From: Rhodospirillaceae bacterium
GTDB lineage: Bacteria; Pseudomonadota; Alphaproteobacteria; UBA8366; GCA-2717185
Length of the DNA: 7,239 nucleotides
Direction: 5' to 3'
NCBI GenBank assembly: GCA_028817685.1
Contig: JAPPPC010000433.1
Coordinates: 1-7,239, forward strand
The notes below the pieces were generated by a model, which was not told the origin of the DNA, searched no databases, and worked only from the letters and a program-made list of their open reading frames with translations. Shown here one piece after another: positions 1-6,554 of the stretch. The position numbers and the translations under genes were made by a program. Within the stretch, counting starts at the first letter, position 1, and the number at the start of each line of letters is the position of its first letter.

Positions 1-59
1 ACGCCGACAGCGGCAACTGGACCATGGAAAAAGCGCCGGTCTATCACATCGTCGATTAG
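1..59 (+). CDS. C-terminal end of an unidentified protein (partial)
   Basis: Reading from base 3, the frame gives ADSGNWTMEKAPVYHIVD and then TAG at 57-59. The start lies outside the window. The stop looks genuine because a strong intrinsic terminator follows 19 nt later. The tail is too short to assign a family. The ending 'APVYHIVD' faintly resembles the C-terminal 'TPIYQLHQV' of the metallophosphoesterase at 4542-5288, but that is no more than a hint. The gene probably ends its own transcription unit, separate from the TPR gene downstream. Confidence 0.6.
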   Translation, partial: ADSGNWTMEKAPVYHIVD

Positions 60-78
60 ACCAGCGTGACGCATCGAA

Positions 79-109
79 GGCGCCCGCCCCATCGGCGGGC
101 GCCTTTTTT
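79..109 (+). terminator. Intrinsic (Rho-independent) terminator
   Basis: A perfect 10-bp GC-only stem, GGCGCCCGCC (79-88) with GGCGGGCGCC (94-103), encloses a 5-nt loop (CCATC). A run of six T (104-109) follows directly. It lies 19 nt after the TAG of the upstream partial gene, where a terminator for that gene belongs. It should insulate the TPR gene from upstream transcription. Confidence 0.95.
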
Positions 110-135
110 ATTGCCCACGGAAGAGAGCACGCGGT

Positions 136-165
136 TTTACATGATCCCGCATTCGCCCCCATGAT
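136..165 (+). promoter_or_regulatory. Candidate sigma70-type promoter for the TPR gene
   Basis: TTTACA at 136-141 matches the -35 consensus at 5 of 6 bases. CATGAT at 160-165 matches the -10 consensus at 4 of 6, with an 18-nt spacer. The pair sits between the terminator and the TPR start, the only place a promoter for that gene could lie in this gap, and would give a leader of roughly 30 nt. It was found by eye, and other pairings are possible. Confidence 0.35.
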
Positions 166-193
166 AGGGTTGCCAGGAAGGGCAAGCCGTCAC

Positions 194-198
194 GGGGG
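194..198 (+). promoter_or_regulatory. Ribosome binding site that decides the TPR start
   Basis: GGGGG at 194-198 directly abuts an ATG at 199, too close to serve it, but lies 6 nt before a second in-frame ATG at 205. This favours 205 as the real start. A further purine stretch, AGGAAGG (175-181), is 17 nt from 199 and too far to help the first ATG. Confidence 0.5.
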
Positions 199-204
199 AT
201 GACA

Positions 205-1857
205 ATGGACTATTACGATCTGGGGCCGTACAGCCGGGCCGTCACGACAAATTCGAAAGACGCACAGCTTTGGTTCGACCGCGGTCTGAATTGGCTGTTC
301 GGTTACAATCACGGCGAAGCGTCGATCTGTTTCGGCAAAGCTTTGGAAGCCGATCCCGGCTGCGCGATGGCGCATTGGGGCATCGCTTATGCCACGGGGC
401 CGAACTACAACCTGCCTTGGCATCTTTACGACCCGAAAGGCCGCGCGAAAGCGCTCGCGGTCGCCTACGACGCGGCGCAGGACGCAAAGGCGAATATTGA
501 CGGCGTCACGCCGGTGGAAAAGGCGCTGATCGAGGCGCTTGATGCGCGTTATCCGCAACGCGATCCGATCGACGACCTGATGCCCTGGAACCGAGACTAC
601 ACCAACGCCATGCGCAAGGTGCTGGCCGACTATCCGGACGATCTGGAGGTCCAGACCGTATTCGTCGAGTCGATCATGAACGAAACACCGTGGAAGATGT
701 GGGATCTGAAGACTGGCGGCATCGCCGAGGGCGCCGGGACCGCGGAGGCGCGCGACATCCTGGAGACATCGTTCCGCGACCGGCCGGACAGCTGGGACCA
801 TCCCGGCCTGCTGCATCTCTACGTTCATTTGATGGAGATGTCGCCCTTCCCCGAACTGGCGCTGCGCGCCGGCGACCGGCTGCGCGACCTGGTGCCGGAG
901 AGCGGTCACCTGATCCATATGCCGACCCATATCGATGTGCTGTGCGGCAATTACCGCGACGTTGTCGTCTACAACCAGAAGGCCAGCGTGGCGGACCGCA
1001 AGTATCTCGAGCGCGAAGGCGCGATAAACGTCTACGCCATGTACCGCACCCACAACTACCACTTCGCAATCTACGGCGCGATGTTCCTGGGCCAGTACAC
1101 GCCGGCGATCGAGGCGGCGCAGGAGTTGATCGACACCACCCCGGAGGAGTTGCTGCTGGTCCCCTCCCCGCCGATGGCCGACTTCCTGGAAGGATATCTG
1201 GCCATGAAGCAGCATGTGATGGTGCGCTTCGGTAAATGGCAGGAAATCGTCGATCAGGACATGCCGGAAAACCAGGAACTCTACAGCGCCACCAGCGCCA
1301 TGATGCGCTACGCCAAGTCGGTGGCGCATTCCGCCATGGGCAATGTGGCGGAGGCCGAAAAAGAGAAAGCGCTGTTCCTGGAGGCCAAGGACAAGGTGCC
1401 GGAGAGCCGCCGGGTGCACAACAACCGGGTCTACGACCTGCTCGACATCGCCGAACAAATGCTCGACGGCGAGCTGGAATACCGGCGCGGCAATTTCGAT
1501 GCGGCCTTCGCCCATCTGCGCAAATCGGTCGAGCTCGACGACGCCCTGCCCTATGACGAGCCCTGGGGCTGGATGCAGCCGACCCGGCATGCGCTGGGCG
1601 CCCTGTTGATGGAACAGGGACACTATGAGGAAGCGGAAGCGGTCTACCGAGAAGATCTCGGACTCGACCAGACCCTGAGCCGGGCCTGCCAGCACCCCGG
1701 CAACCTGTGGAGCCTGCACGGGCTGCACGAATGCCTGACGAAGCGGGGCGAGACTGTCGAGGCGCTGCACATCAAGCAGCAGCTCGACCAGGCGATGGCC
1801 CGCGCGGAGGTCACGGTGCACGCATCCTGCTACTGCCGTCAGCAGGCCGCCGCCTGA
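205..1857 (+). CDS. TTC38-like tetratricopeptide repeat protein
   Basis: The protein has 550 residues if started at ATG 205; starting at 199 adds Met-Thr. Helix-turn-helix repeats of TPR character run through it. One is near the N-terminus (about 18-65, with WFDRGLNWLFGYNHGEA and KALEADP). Further repeats lie at about 420-446 (EYRRGNFDAAFAHLRKSVELD), 453-486 (GALLMEQGHYEEAEAVYRE) and 499-529. The overall pattern resembles the family of human TTC38 and its many bacterial relatives, whose molecular function I do not know to be established. Unusual for a plain scaffold are clustered histidines (H199, H204, H208; H235, H238, H242; H283, H286) and a C-terminal Cys-Tyr-Cys (C542, C544). No signal peptide is seen, so it is probably cytoplasmic. 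It is the first gene of a pair with the epoxide hydrolase 10 nt downstream, so the two are likely co-transcribed. The family call is firm; the role is unknown. Confidence 0.85.
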   Translation: MDYYDLGPYSRAVTTNSKDAQLWFDRGLNWLFGYNHGEASICFGKALEADPGCAMAHWGIAYATGPNYNLPWHLYDPKGRAKALAVAYDAAQDAKANIDGVTPVEKALIEALDARYPQRDPIDDLMPWNRDYTNAMRKVLADYPDDLEVQTVFVESIMNETPWKMWDLKTGGIAEGAGTAEARDILETSFRDRPDSWDHPGLLHLYVHLMEMSPFPELALRAGDRLRDLVPESGHLIHMPTHIDVLCGNYRDVVVYNQKASVADRKYLEREGAINVYAMYRTHNYHFAIYGAMFLGQYTPAIEAAQELIDTTPEELLLVPSPPMADFLEGYLAMKQHVMVRFGKWQEIVDQDMPENQELYSATSAMMRYAKSVAHSAMGNVAEAEKEKALFLEAKDKVPESRRVHNNRVYDLLDIAEQMLDGELEYRRGNFDAAFAHLRKSVELDDALPYDEPWGWMQPTRHALGALLMEQGHYEEAEAVYREDLGLDQTLSRACQHPGNLWSLHGLHECLTKRGETVEALHIKQQLDQAMARAEVTVHASCYCRQQAAA

Positions 1858-1867
1858 GGGCGGACCC

Positions 1868-3016
1868 ATGCCGTCGATCGAACCGTTCACGCTGGCGGTC
1901 CCGGACGAGACGCTGGCACAGATCCGCCGGCGCGTCGCCGACTATCCCTGGCACGAAATGCCGGACGATGGCGGCTGGGCCTATGGCACCAATCTCGATT
2001 ACATGAAGGAATTCTGCGCCTACTGGGTCGAGGAATATGATTGGCGCGTGCACGAAGCCAAGATCAACGGGTTCAACCACTTCACGGCGCCTGTAGACGG
2101 GATCGACATCCATTTCATCCGCGAAGAAGGCAGCGGTCCCGCGCCGATGCCGTTGATCCTCAGCCATGGCTGGCCCGGCACCGTCGTCGAGTTTCTCGAT
2201 TTCATCGGGCCGCTCGCGCACCCGGAACGGTTCGGTGGGGACGAGAAAGACGCCTTCACGGTGATCGCCCCATCCCTGCCCGGTTTCGGCTTCTCCGGGC
2301 GCCCGCCGCGCCCCTACGGACCGCGCAAGATCGCCGGGCTGTTCGGCACGCTGATGAAAGACGTGTTGGGCTATGACGGCTATCTGGCGCAGGGCGGCGA
2401 CTGGGGCGGCGGGATTTCGACCTGGCTCGGTTTCGACGCCGCACCCGCCTGCAAGGCGATCCATCTGAACATCATGATGATGCGGCATCAGGAGGGACCG
2501 CAAACGTCCGATGAAGCGGCGTGGGCCGAACGGTTCGTGCGCGAGCAGGAGATGGAGGAAGGCTATCGGACGATCCAGGGGACCAAGCCGCAGACCTTGA
2601 GCTACGCCATGATGGACAGCCCGGTCGGCATCGCCGCCTGGATCCTGGAGAAGTTCAATTCCTGGTCCGACACGGTCGGCGACGATGTGGAAAGCGCACA
2701 CAGCAAGGACGTGCTGCTGACCAACATCATGGTCTATATCGTCACCCGCACCTTCAACACCGCATCGTGGATCTATTACGGCAGGCGCGAGGAAGGCGGC
2801 CGCCTGTTCGACACCGGCGGCAAGCGAGTCGAAGTGCCGACGGCGTGCGCCCTGTTCCCGAAGGAATTGCTGTCCTGGCCGCCGCGATCCTATGTGGAGC
2901 GCATGGTCAATGTGCAGCGCTGGACCGAGATGCCCCGCGGCGGCCATTTCGCCGCGCTGGAGGTGCCGGACCTCTTGCTTGAGGATATCCGCGCCTTTGC
3001 GCGGACGTTGCGGTAG
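1868..3016 (+). CDS. Epoxide hydrolase, microsomal (EHN/alpha-beta hydrolase) type
   Basis: This 382-residue protein should hydrolyse an epoxide to a vicinal diol through a covalent aspartyl ester. The N-terminal part (about 3-110) is the EHN region typical of microsomal-type epoxide hydrolases, followed by the alpha/beta-hydrolase core. Visible active-site elements are the oxyanion motif HGWPG (100-104), nucleophile D178 in GGDWGG, lid tyrosine Y233 in EGYRTIQGTKP, a second tyrosine at Y303/Y304 (WIYYG), acid E333 in FPKE and base H360 in GGHFAALE. The 27-residue E333-H360 spacing equals that between Glu404 and His431 of mammalian microsomal enzyme, supporting a Glu-type triad. Length is normal for bacterial members, and no membrane anchor or signal peptide is seen. 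An SD, GAGGG (1856-1860), overlaps the stop of the TPR gene with 7 nt to the ATG, suggesting coupled translation. The substrate cannot be inferred; some family members act on other esters or on juvenile-hormone-like epoxides. Confidence 0.92.
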   Translation: MPSIEPFTLAVPDETLAQIRRRVADYPWHEMPDDGGWAYGTNLDYMKEFCAYWVEEYDWRVHEAKINGFNHFTAPVDGIDIHFIREEGSGPAPMPLILSHGWPGTVVEFLDFIGPLAHPERFGGDEKDAFTVIAPSLPGFGFSGRPPRPYGPRKIAGLFGTLMKDVLGYDGYLAQGGDWGGGISTWLGFDAAPACKAIHLNIMMMRHQEGPQTSDEAAWAERFVREQEMEEGYRTIQGTKPQTLSYAMMDSPVGIAAWILEKFNSWSDTVGDDVESAHSKDVLLTNIMVYIVTRTFNTASWIYYGRREEGGRLFDTGGKRVEVPTACALFPKELLSWPPRSYVERMVNVQRWTEMPRGGHFAALEVPDLLLEDIRAFARTLR

Positions 3017-3032
3017 ACAACGCGCAGAACCT

Positions 3033-3491
3033 TCACGTCTTTTTTTCCTTCCGCAGCAAATAGGGATGCGGACGCGGAACAGCCGTCGCGGTCGCCGTTG
3101 CCAGGACTTTTCCGTCTTTGTCGCGCAGCGCGCCTTCCATGTACACGCTGGAACGGCCCACCTTGATCGCTTCGCCACGCACGAAAACCCGCTCGACCGG
3201 CGTCGGCGCCAGATAATTGACGTTGAGCTGCAGGGTCATCACGACGATCTCAAAACGTCGCGAAACAACGGCGGCCAGTGACATCGCATCGTCCAGCATC
3301 GCGGTGACGAACCCGCCCTGTACGCAGCCCGTCGGATTGGCGAAGTCCGGCGACGGGTTGAACGCCGCTTCGAGCCAGCGTTCCTCGACGGAGAAATCGA
3401 TCAGCTCGAAGCCGAGCGTGCGCGAGCAGGGTGGGAATCTCGACAGGTCACGGCTGAGCAGCTCGCGGATACGGTCGTCGGTTGGGGGCAT
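3033..3491 (-). CDS. PaaI-family hotdog thioesterase
   Basis: This 152-residue single-domain hotdog protein probably hydrolyses acyl-CoA thioesters in the cytoplasm. The core signature is GCVQGGFVTAMLDDAMS (about 55-71), where 'QGG...LDD' matches the PaaI pattern 'HGG...LxD'. Q58 takes the place of the usual histidine, and D67 is the likely catalytic acid. The strand region LQLNVNYLAP (88-96) and VGRSSVYMEGALRDKDGKVLA (111-131) complete the fold. The same frame stays open upstream to 3740, but that stretch overlaps the SDR gene and is low-complexity Arg/Gly/Pro. The ATG at 3491 is preceded by AGGA about 9 nt away, so it is preferred. The gene lies 14 nt after the SDR stop, indicating one operon. 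Its 3' end converges on the epoxide hydrolase with only 16 nt between them and no terminator hairpin visible. The substrate is unknown. Confidence 0.88.
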   Translation of the reverse strand: MPPTDDRIRELLSRDLSRFPPCSRTLGFELIDFSVEERWLEAAFNPSPDFANPTGCVQGGFVTAMLDDAMSLAAVVSRRFEIVVMTLQLNVNYLAPTPVERVFVRGEAIKVGRSSVYMEGALRDKDGKVLATATATAVPRPHPYLLRKEKKT

Positions 3492-3505
3492 GATGCGTGT
3501 CCTGT

Positions 3506-4453
3506 CTATGTGAGCGGCGGCAGCTGGCGCTCGGCGCGGGCGACATTGATTTGGTGCCGGACCCGATCCGCCAGCGCCGGCATTTGGAATCCCAGGTCGG
3601 CCTCCAGCCGGGCGCCGCTCATCCGGTTGATCTGCGGAAAGCCGGCGGCGTCGGGCGCGAACGTAATATCCGCATCGGGCAGAATGCCCCGGACCAATTC
3701 CGCGACGTCGCCCAGCGAGGCCCGGTTCGATCCGACACAATAAACGTCACGCGTGAGACCTTCGGCAAAAGCCGTGCGCACCATGAGATCAGCCACGTCC
3801 TCGACATAGATGTAGGCGGAGGTCTGTTCCGCGGTGACCGGGCAGATGTAGGGGGTGCCGACCGCCGCTTGGGATATCATCGCAGACGCGGCCGCGCTGC
3901 GCCCAGTCAGCCTTCCATGGCCGAACACCGTGCAGATCCGGAGGCCCCGGCAGTCGAGGCCGGCATTGCGCGTGTATGACCGCGCCGCGAACTCATTCGC
4001 CAGTTTTGTGACCCCATAAATCGAAAAGGGATTCTGGAGCGATTCCTCGTCCAGCACCGCGTCGCCGTAGTCGGACTGATCGCGGTAGGTTGACACCGAA
4101 CTGGGATAGACGACCCGCGCGACGCCATGCGCCACCGCCGCGTCGAAGATATTGTTCGTCCCGGTGATATTGATGTCGAAACCGAGACGCGGATTGTCTT
4201 CCGAGGCGGGCGGCAGGGCCGCTGCGGTGTGGATGATGCGCGACACCCCATTCTTGGCGACCGCCTCGTCCAGCGCCTGGGTATCCGTTATATCGGCCTG
4301 CACTGCCGTAACGGCGTCCACCGTTAAAAGATCATCGAGGCGTCCGGTGTTTAGTGTGCGGTCGAGCGCGACGACTTTCTCGCCGCGCGCCAAAAGATTT
4401 CGCACGATGGCCGTCCCGATGAGGCCGGCGGCCCCGGTTACCAATACCGTCAT
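3506..4453 (-). CDS. NAD(P)-dependent epimerase/dehydratase (extended SDR)
   Basis: This 315-residue Rossmann-fold oxidoreductase is probably active on a sugar, sugar acid or nucleotide sugar. The N-terminus carries the dinucleotide-binding GAAGLIG (7-13). D31 at the end of the second strand favours NAD over NADP. ADITD (53-57) and HTAA (75-78) follow the expected order. The active site shows PSSVS (117-121) and Y146-GVT-K150, the extended-SDR YxxxK pair. YVEDVA (216-221) is the usual C-terminal-lobe motif. The start is secure: AGGAG (complement of 4460-4464) lies 6 nt before the ATG at 4453. It is first in a two-gene operon with the thioesterase and is divergent from the metallophosphoesterase. 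Which reaction it performs (epimerase, dehydratase or dehydrogenase such as uronate dehydrogenase) cannot be decided from the motifs. Confidence 0.92.
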   Translation of the reverse strand: MTVLVTGAAGLIGTAIVRNLLARGEKVVALDRTLNTGRLDDLLTVDAVTAVQADITDTQALDEAVAKNGVSRIIHTAAALPPASEDNPRLGFDINITGTNNIFDAAVAHGVARVVYPSSVSTYRDQSDYGDAVLDEESLQNPFSIYGVTKLANEFAARSYTRNAGLDCRGLRICTVFGHGRLTGRSAAASAMISQAAVGTPYICPVTAEQTSAYIYVEDVADLMVRTAFAEGLTRDVYCVGSNRASLGDVAELVRGILPDADITFAPDAAGFPQINRMSGARLEADLGFQMPALADRVRHQINVARAERQLPPLT

Positions 4454-4541
4454 TCCCTACTCCTCACGCGCGGATTGTCACAGCCACGCAAAAACAAGGC
4501 GCGCTCTCGTCCTCGCCAATTCGATCTGCTAGTTATGGGCG
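4454..4541. promoter_or_regulatory. Divergent promoter region between the SDR and metallophosphoesterase operons
   Basis: These 88 nt separate two start codons that point away from each other, so both operons must start here unless transcription enters from elsewhere. I see no convincing -35/-10 pair on either strand. TTGTCA (4475-4480) resembles a -35 box on the + strand but has no good partner at 16-18 nt. The strong SD of the - strand SDR gene lies at 4460-4464. The region is a natural place for a shared regulator to bind, but no regulator gene is in the window. Confidence 0.4.
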
Positions 4542-4555
4542 ATGTTGATCGCCCA
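4536..4555 (+). promoter_or_regulatory. Perfect hairpin over the start codon of the metallophosphoesterase
   Basis: TGGGCGAT (4536-4543) is exactly complementary to ATCGCCCA (4548-4555) around a 4-nt loop, GTTG. The A and T of the ATG at 4542-4544 are paired in the stem and the G opens the loop. The only SD-like purines (GGG, 4537-4539) are also in the stem. In mRNA this would hide the initiation region. The same dyad could instead be an operator in DNA. Confidence 0.5.
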
Positions 4556-5288
4556 GCTTTCCGACACCCATATTCTGGCGGAATCATCGGACCGACCCGA
4601 GGCCGGGTCAAGAGCCGAAGATTTACGCCGCTGCGTCGCCGATATCATGCGTCTCGACCCGCAGCCGGACATCGTGATCCATACCGGCGATACGGTGCAG
4701 ACCGGCGCGCCGGAGGATTATGCGCATCTCGAGAAACTCGTCGCACCGATTCGCGCGAAGCTCTACGCCACGCCGGGAAACCGGGACCACCGGGACAAGT
4801 TCGCCGCAACGTTCCAGCGCGGCAACGAACCCTTCATGCATCATGCCTTCGAAGATCTGCCGGTCCGGCTAATCGCGCTCGATTCGATCGAACCCCCGCA
4901 GAACAAAGGTGCCTTCTGCGCCGACCGCCTGCGGTGGCTCGACGAAACACTAAGCGCGGCACCGGAGCGCCCGACCCTGCTGTTCATGCATCATCCCCCC
5001 TTCGACATGGAACCGGACTATCTTCGCGGCTATCTGAACCCGTCGGACCGCGATGCGCTGGCAAGCGTGGTCTCGAAACATGGTCAGGTGCGGCACCTGT
5101 TCTGTGGCCACTGCCACTGGATTTCCCGGAACGAGTGGGCCGGCACCGCGGTCACGACGACCACCAGCGTCGCCCGCGACATCCGCAAAGGCGTCGATGA
5201 GAGCCGCTATGGCGAAACGCCGATCTATCAGCTGCATCAGGTCGCCGAAGACGGCACGGTCACGACGGAAACCCGCACCGCAGCCTGA
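4542..5288 (+). CDS. Metallophosphoesterase, class III cyclic nucleotide/glycerophosphodiesterase-like
   Basis: This 248-residue cytoplasmic hydrolase has a binuclear metal centre and belongs to the CpdA/GpdQ/Rv0805-like group. Metal ligands appear in canonical order: D8 and H10 (SDTH), D50 (HTGD), N80 (PGNRD), H150 (FMHHPPF), H190 and H192 (GHCH). The third motif reads GNRD rather than GNHD, so the usual catalytic histidine position is R81, with H83 two residues later. The opening MLIAQLSDTH is the normal family N-terminus. An in-frame TAG at 4530-4532 leaves 4542 as the only upstream ATG. There is no proper SD, and a perfect hairpin covers the start. The neighbouring enolase-superfamily gene begins 13 nt downstream, so this is an operon. 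Likely substrates are small phosphodiesters (cyclic nucleotides, glycerophosphodiesters); given the neighbours, a sugar-type phosphodiester is my inference. Confidence 0.9.
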   Translation: MLIAQLSDTHILAESSDRPEAGSRAEDLRRCVADIMRLDPQPDIVIHTGDTVQTGAPEDYAHLEKLVAPIRAKLYATPGNRDHRDKFAATFQRGNEPFMHHAFEDLPVRLIALDSIEPPQNKGAFCADRLRWLDETLSAAPERPTLLFMHHPPFDMEPDYLRGYLNPSDRDALASVVSKHGQVRHLFCGHCHWISRNEWAGTAVTTTTSVARDIRKGVDESRYGETPIYQLHQVAEDGTVTTETRTAA

Positions 5289-5301
5289 GGGAGATCGCGG
5301 C

Positions 5302-6507
5302 ATGAAGATCACCAAGATCGAAACCGTCAGGCTCGACCGGCACCCGAACCTGGTCTGGGTGCGCCTCCACACGAATGAAGGGCTGACCGGGCTCGGCGAA
5401 ACCTGGTTCGGGGCCGGGCCGGTGGAGGCCGATATTCACGACCGGATCGCGCCCCTGCTGATCGGCGAGGACCCCAGCCGAATCGAACACTTCAATCGTG
5501 TCCTGCGATCCTATGCGGGGTTTTTCGGGACCGGCGCGGAAATGCGCGCCGCCTCCGCAGTCGATGTCGCGCTCTGGGACCTCGCCGGCAAAGCGGCCGG
5601 AAAGCCTATTTACGACCTGCTGGGCGGTGCGACCCGGGCCTCGATACAGGTCTACAACACCTGTGCCGGCCCGGACTATGTCTCGCAAAGCGCGGATGTG
5701 CGGCCGGACAATTTCGGTCTTATCGGCAGCGGCCGCAAAGACTTCCAGGATCTCGACGCCTTCCTGAACCGGGCCGACGAGCTCGCCGCCGAGTTGCTGG
5801 AGATGGGCATCAAATCGATGAAAATCTGGCCGTTCGATTTCGCCGAAGGGGCGGGCGACGGCATGGATATTTCGACTGCGGACCTGAAGAAAGCGCTGGA
5901 ACCCTTCGAAAAGATCCGTGCCGCGCATGGCGATGCGATGCGCATCAAGGCGGAACTGCACGGCCTGTGGAGCCTGCCCGCCGCCAAGAAGATCGCCGCG
6001 GCGCTGGAACCGATTGGCGCGGACTGGATCGAAGACCCGATCTGGATGGACCGCATGGCGGAAATCGGCGAGCTGGTGCAGTTCACCACACAGCCGATTG
6101 CCGGCGGCGAGACATTGGGCGGCTTGGGACAGGTGCGGGATCTGCTAACGCCGGGCGCACTTTCGGTGCCCATTATCGACGTCACTTGGGGCGGCGGCAT
6201 TACCTTTGCGAAAAAGGCCGCAGCGCTTGCGGAAGGGTTCGCCAAACCGATCGCGTTCCATGATTGCTCCGGGCCGGTGACACTGGCCGCCTCGACCCAT
6301 CTGGCGCTCGCCTGCCCGAATGTCTTCGAACAGGAGATCACGCGAGGGTTTTACTATGGCTGGTATCACGAACTGGTCGACCAGCCGCCGCCGATCGACA
6401 ATGGTTTCATTTGCGCGCCGGACGCTCCGGGGCTCGGGCTCGATCTCCTGCCAGACCTCGCAGAGAGCGACGGCGCTACCGTGCGAGCCACCACCGACGC
6501 CGGATAA
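5302..6507 (+). CDS. Mandelate racemase/muconate lactonizing enzyme family protein (enolase superfamily), probable acid-sugar dehydratase
   Basis: This 401-residue protein has the capping domain at about 1-125 (MKITKIETVRLDRHP at the start; DVALWDLAGKAAGKPIYDLLGG at 88-109), then a TIM-barrel. The family abstracts a proton alpha to a carboxylate using Mg2+. The three metal ligands are E218, E244 (WIEDP) and E270 (AGGET), spaced 26 and 26 residues as in mandelate racemase (195/221/247). The His-Asp dyad is D293 (IIDVTW) and H320 (AFHDCSGP), 27 apart as in mandelate racemase. Lysines K171 and K174 (IKSMKIW) sit where the base-bearing strand falls. E218-L-H220 parallels the DxH of galactonate and mannonate dehydratases, where the His is a general acid, so a sugar-acid dehydratase is most likely. 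The SD GGGAG (5289-5293) lies 8 nt before ATG 5302, directly after the metallophosphoesterase stop. The frame stays open upstream, but that part overlaps the previous gene. The substrate is unknown. Confidence 0.9.
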   Translation: MKITKIETVRLDRHPNLVWVRLHTNEGLTGLGETWFGAGPVEADIHDRIAPLLIGEDPSRIEHFNRVLRSYAGFFGTGAEMRAASAVDVALWDLAGKAAGKPIYDLLGGATRASIQVYNTCAGPDYVSQSADVRPDNFGLIGSGRKDFQDLDAFLNRADELAAELLEMGIKSMKIWPFDFAEGAGDGMDISTADLKKALEPFEKIRAAHGDAMRIKAELHGLWSLPAAKKIAAALEPIGADWIEDPIWMDRMAEIGELVQFTTQPIAGGETLGGLGQVRDLLTPGALSVPIIDVTWGGGITFAKKAAALAEGFAKPIAFHDCSGPVTLAASTHLALACPNVFEQEITRGFYYGWYHELVDQPPPIDNGFICAPDAPGLGLDLLPDLAESDGATVRATTDAG

Positions 6508-6554
6508 CCGGTCTTTCGATACGAGCTCTGATCTTGGGAAAACGCGTCGGGTGC

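Noticed and set aside
1..59. Assigning the partial left-end gene to the metallophosphoesterase family because of its 'PVYHIVD' tail
   Set aside because: A resemblance of four or five residues at a C-terminus is not evidence of homology.
190..1890. Long open frame on the - strand (566 codons) opposite the TPR gene
   Set aside because: It lies antisense to a well-supported gene and is rich in Arg, His, Val and Gln with no recognisable domain. It is the expected mirror of GC-rich codon usage.
3017..3032. A bidirectional terminator between the convergent epoxide hydrolase and thioesterase genes
   Set aside because: Only 16 nt separate the stops and no inverted repeat is visible there. The T-run at 3040-3046 is inside the thioesterase Lys codons.
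1811..3178. Long open frame on the - strand (455 codons) opposite the epoxide hydrolase
   Set aside because: The + strand encodes a full epoxide hydrolase with every catalytic residue. The antisense frame merely enters the thioesterase frame region and has no domain of its own.
3492..3740. N-terminal extension of the thioesterase frame to ATG 3740
   Set aside because: It overlaps the SDR gene in another frame, is low-complexity Arg/Gly/Pro, and a better start with an SD exists at 3491.
4475..5200. 241-codon + strand frame overlapping the metallophosphoesterase
   Set aside because: It is Arg/Pro-rich with no motifs, in a shifted frame relative to a gene with complete metal-ligand motifs.
5053..5301. 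Upstream extension of the enolase-superfamily frame
   Set aside because: It overlaps the metallophosphoesterase coding region. The ATG at 5302 has an SD and begins with the canonical MKITKIE of the family.
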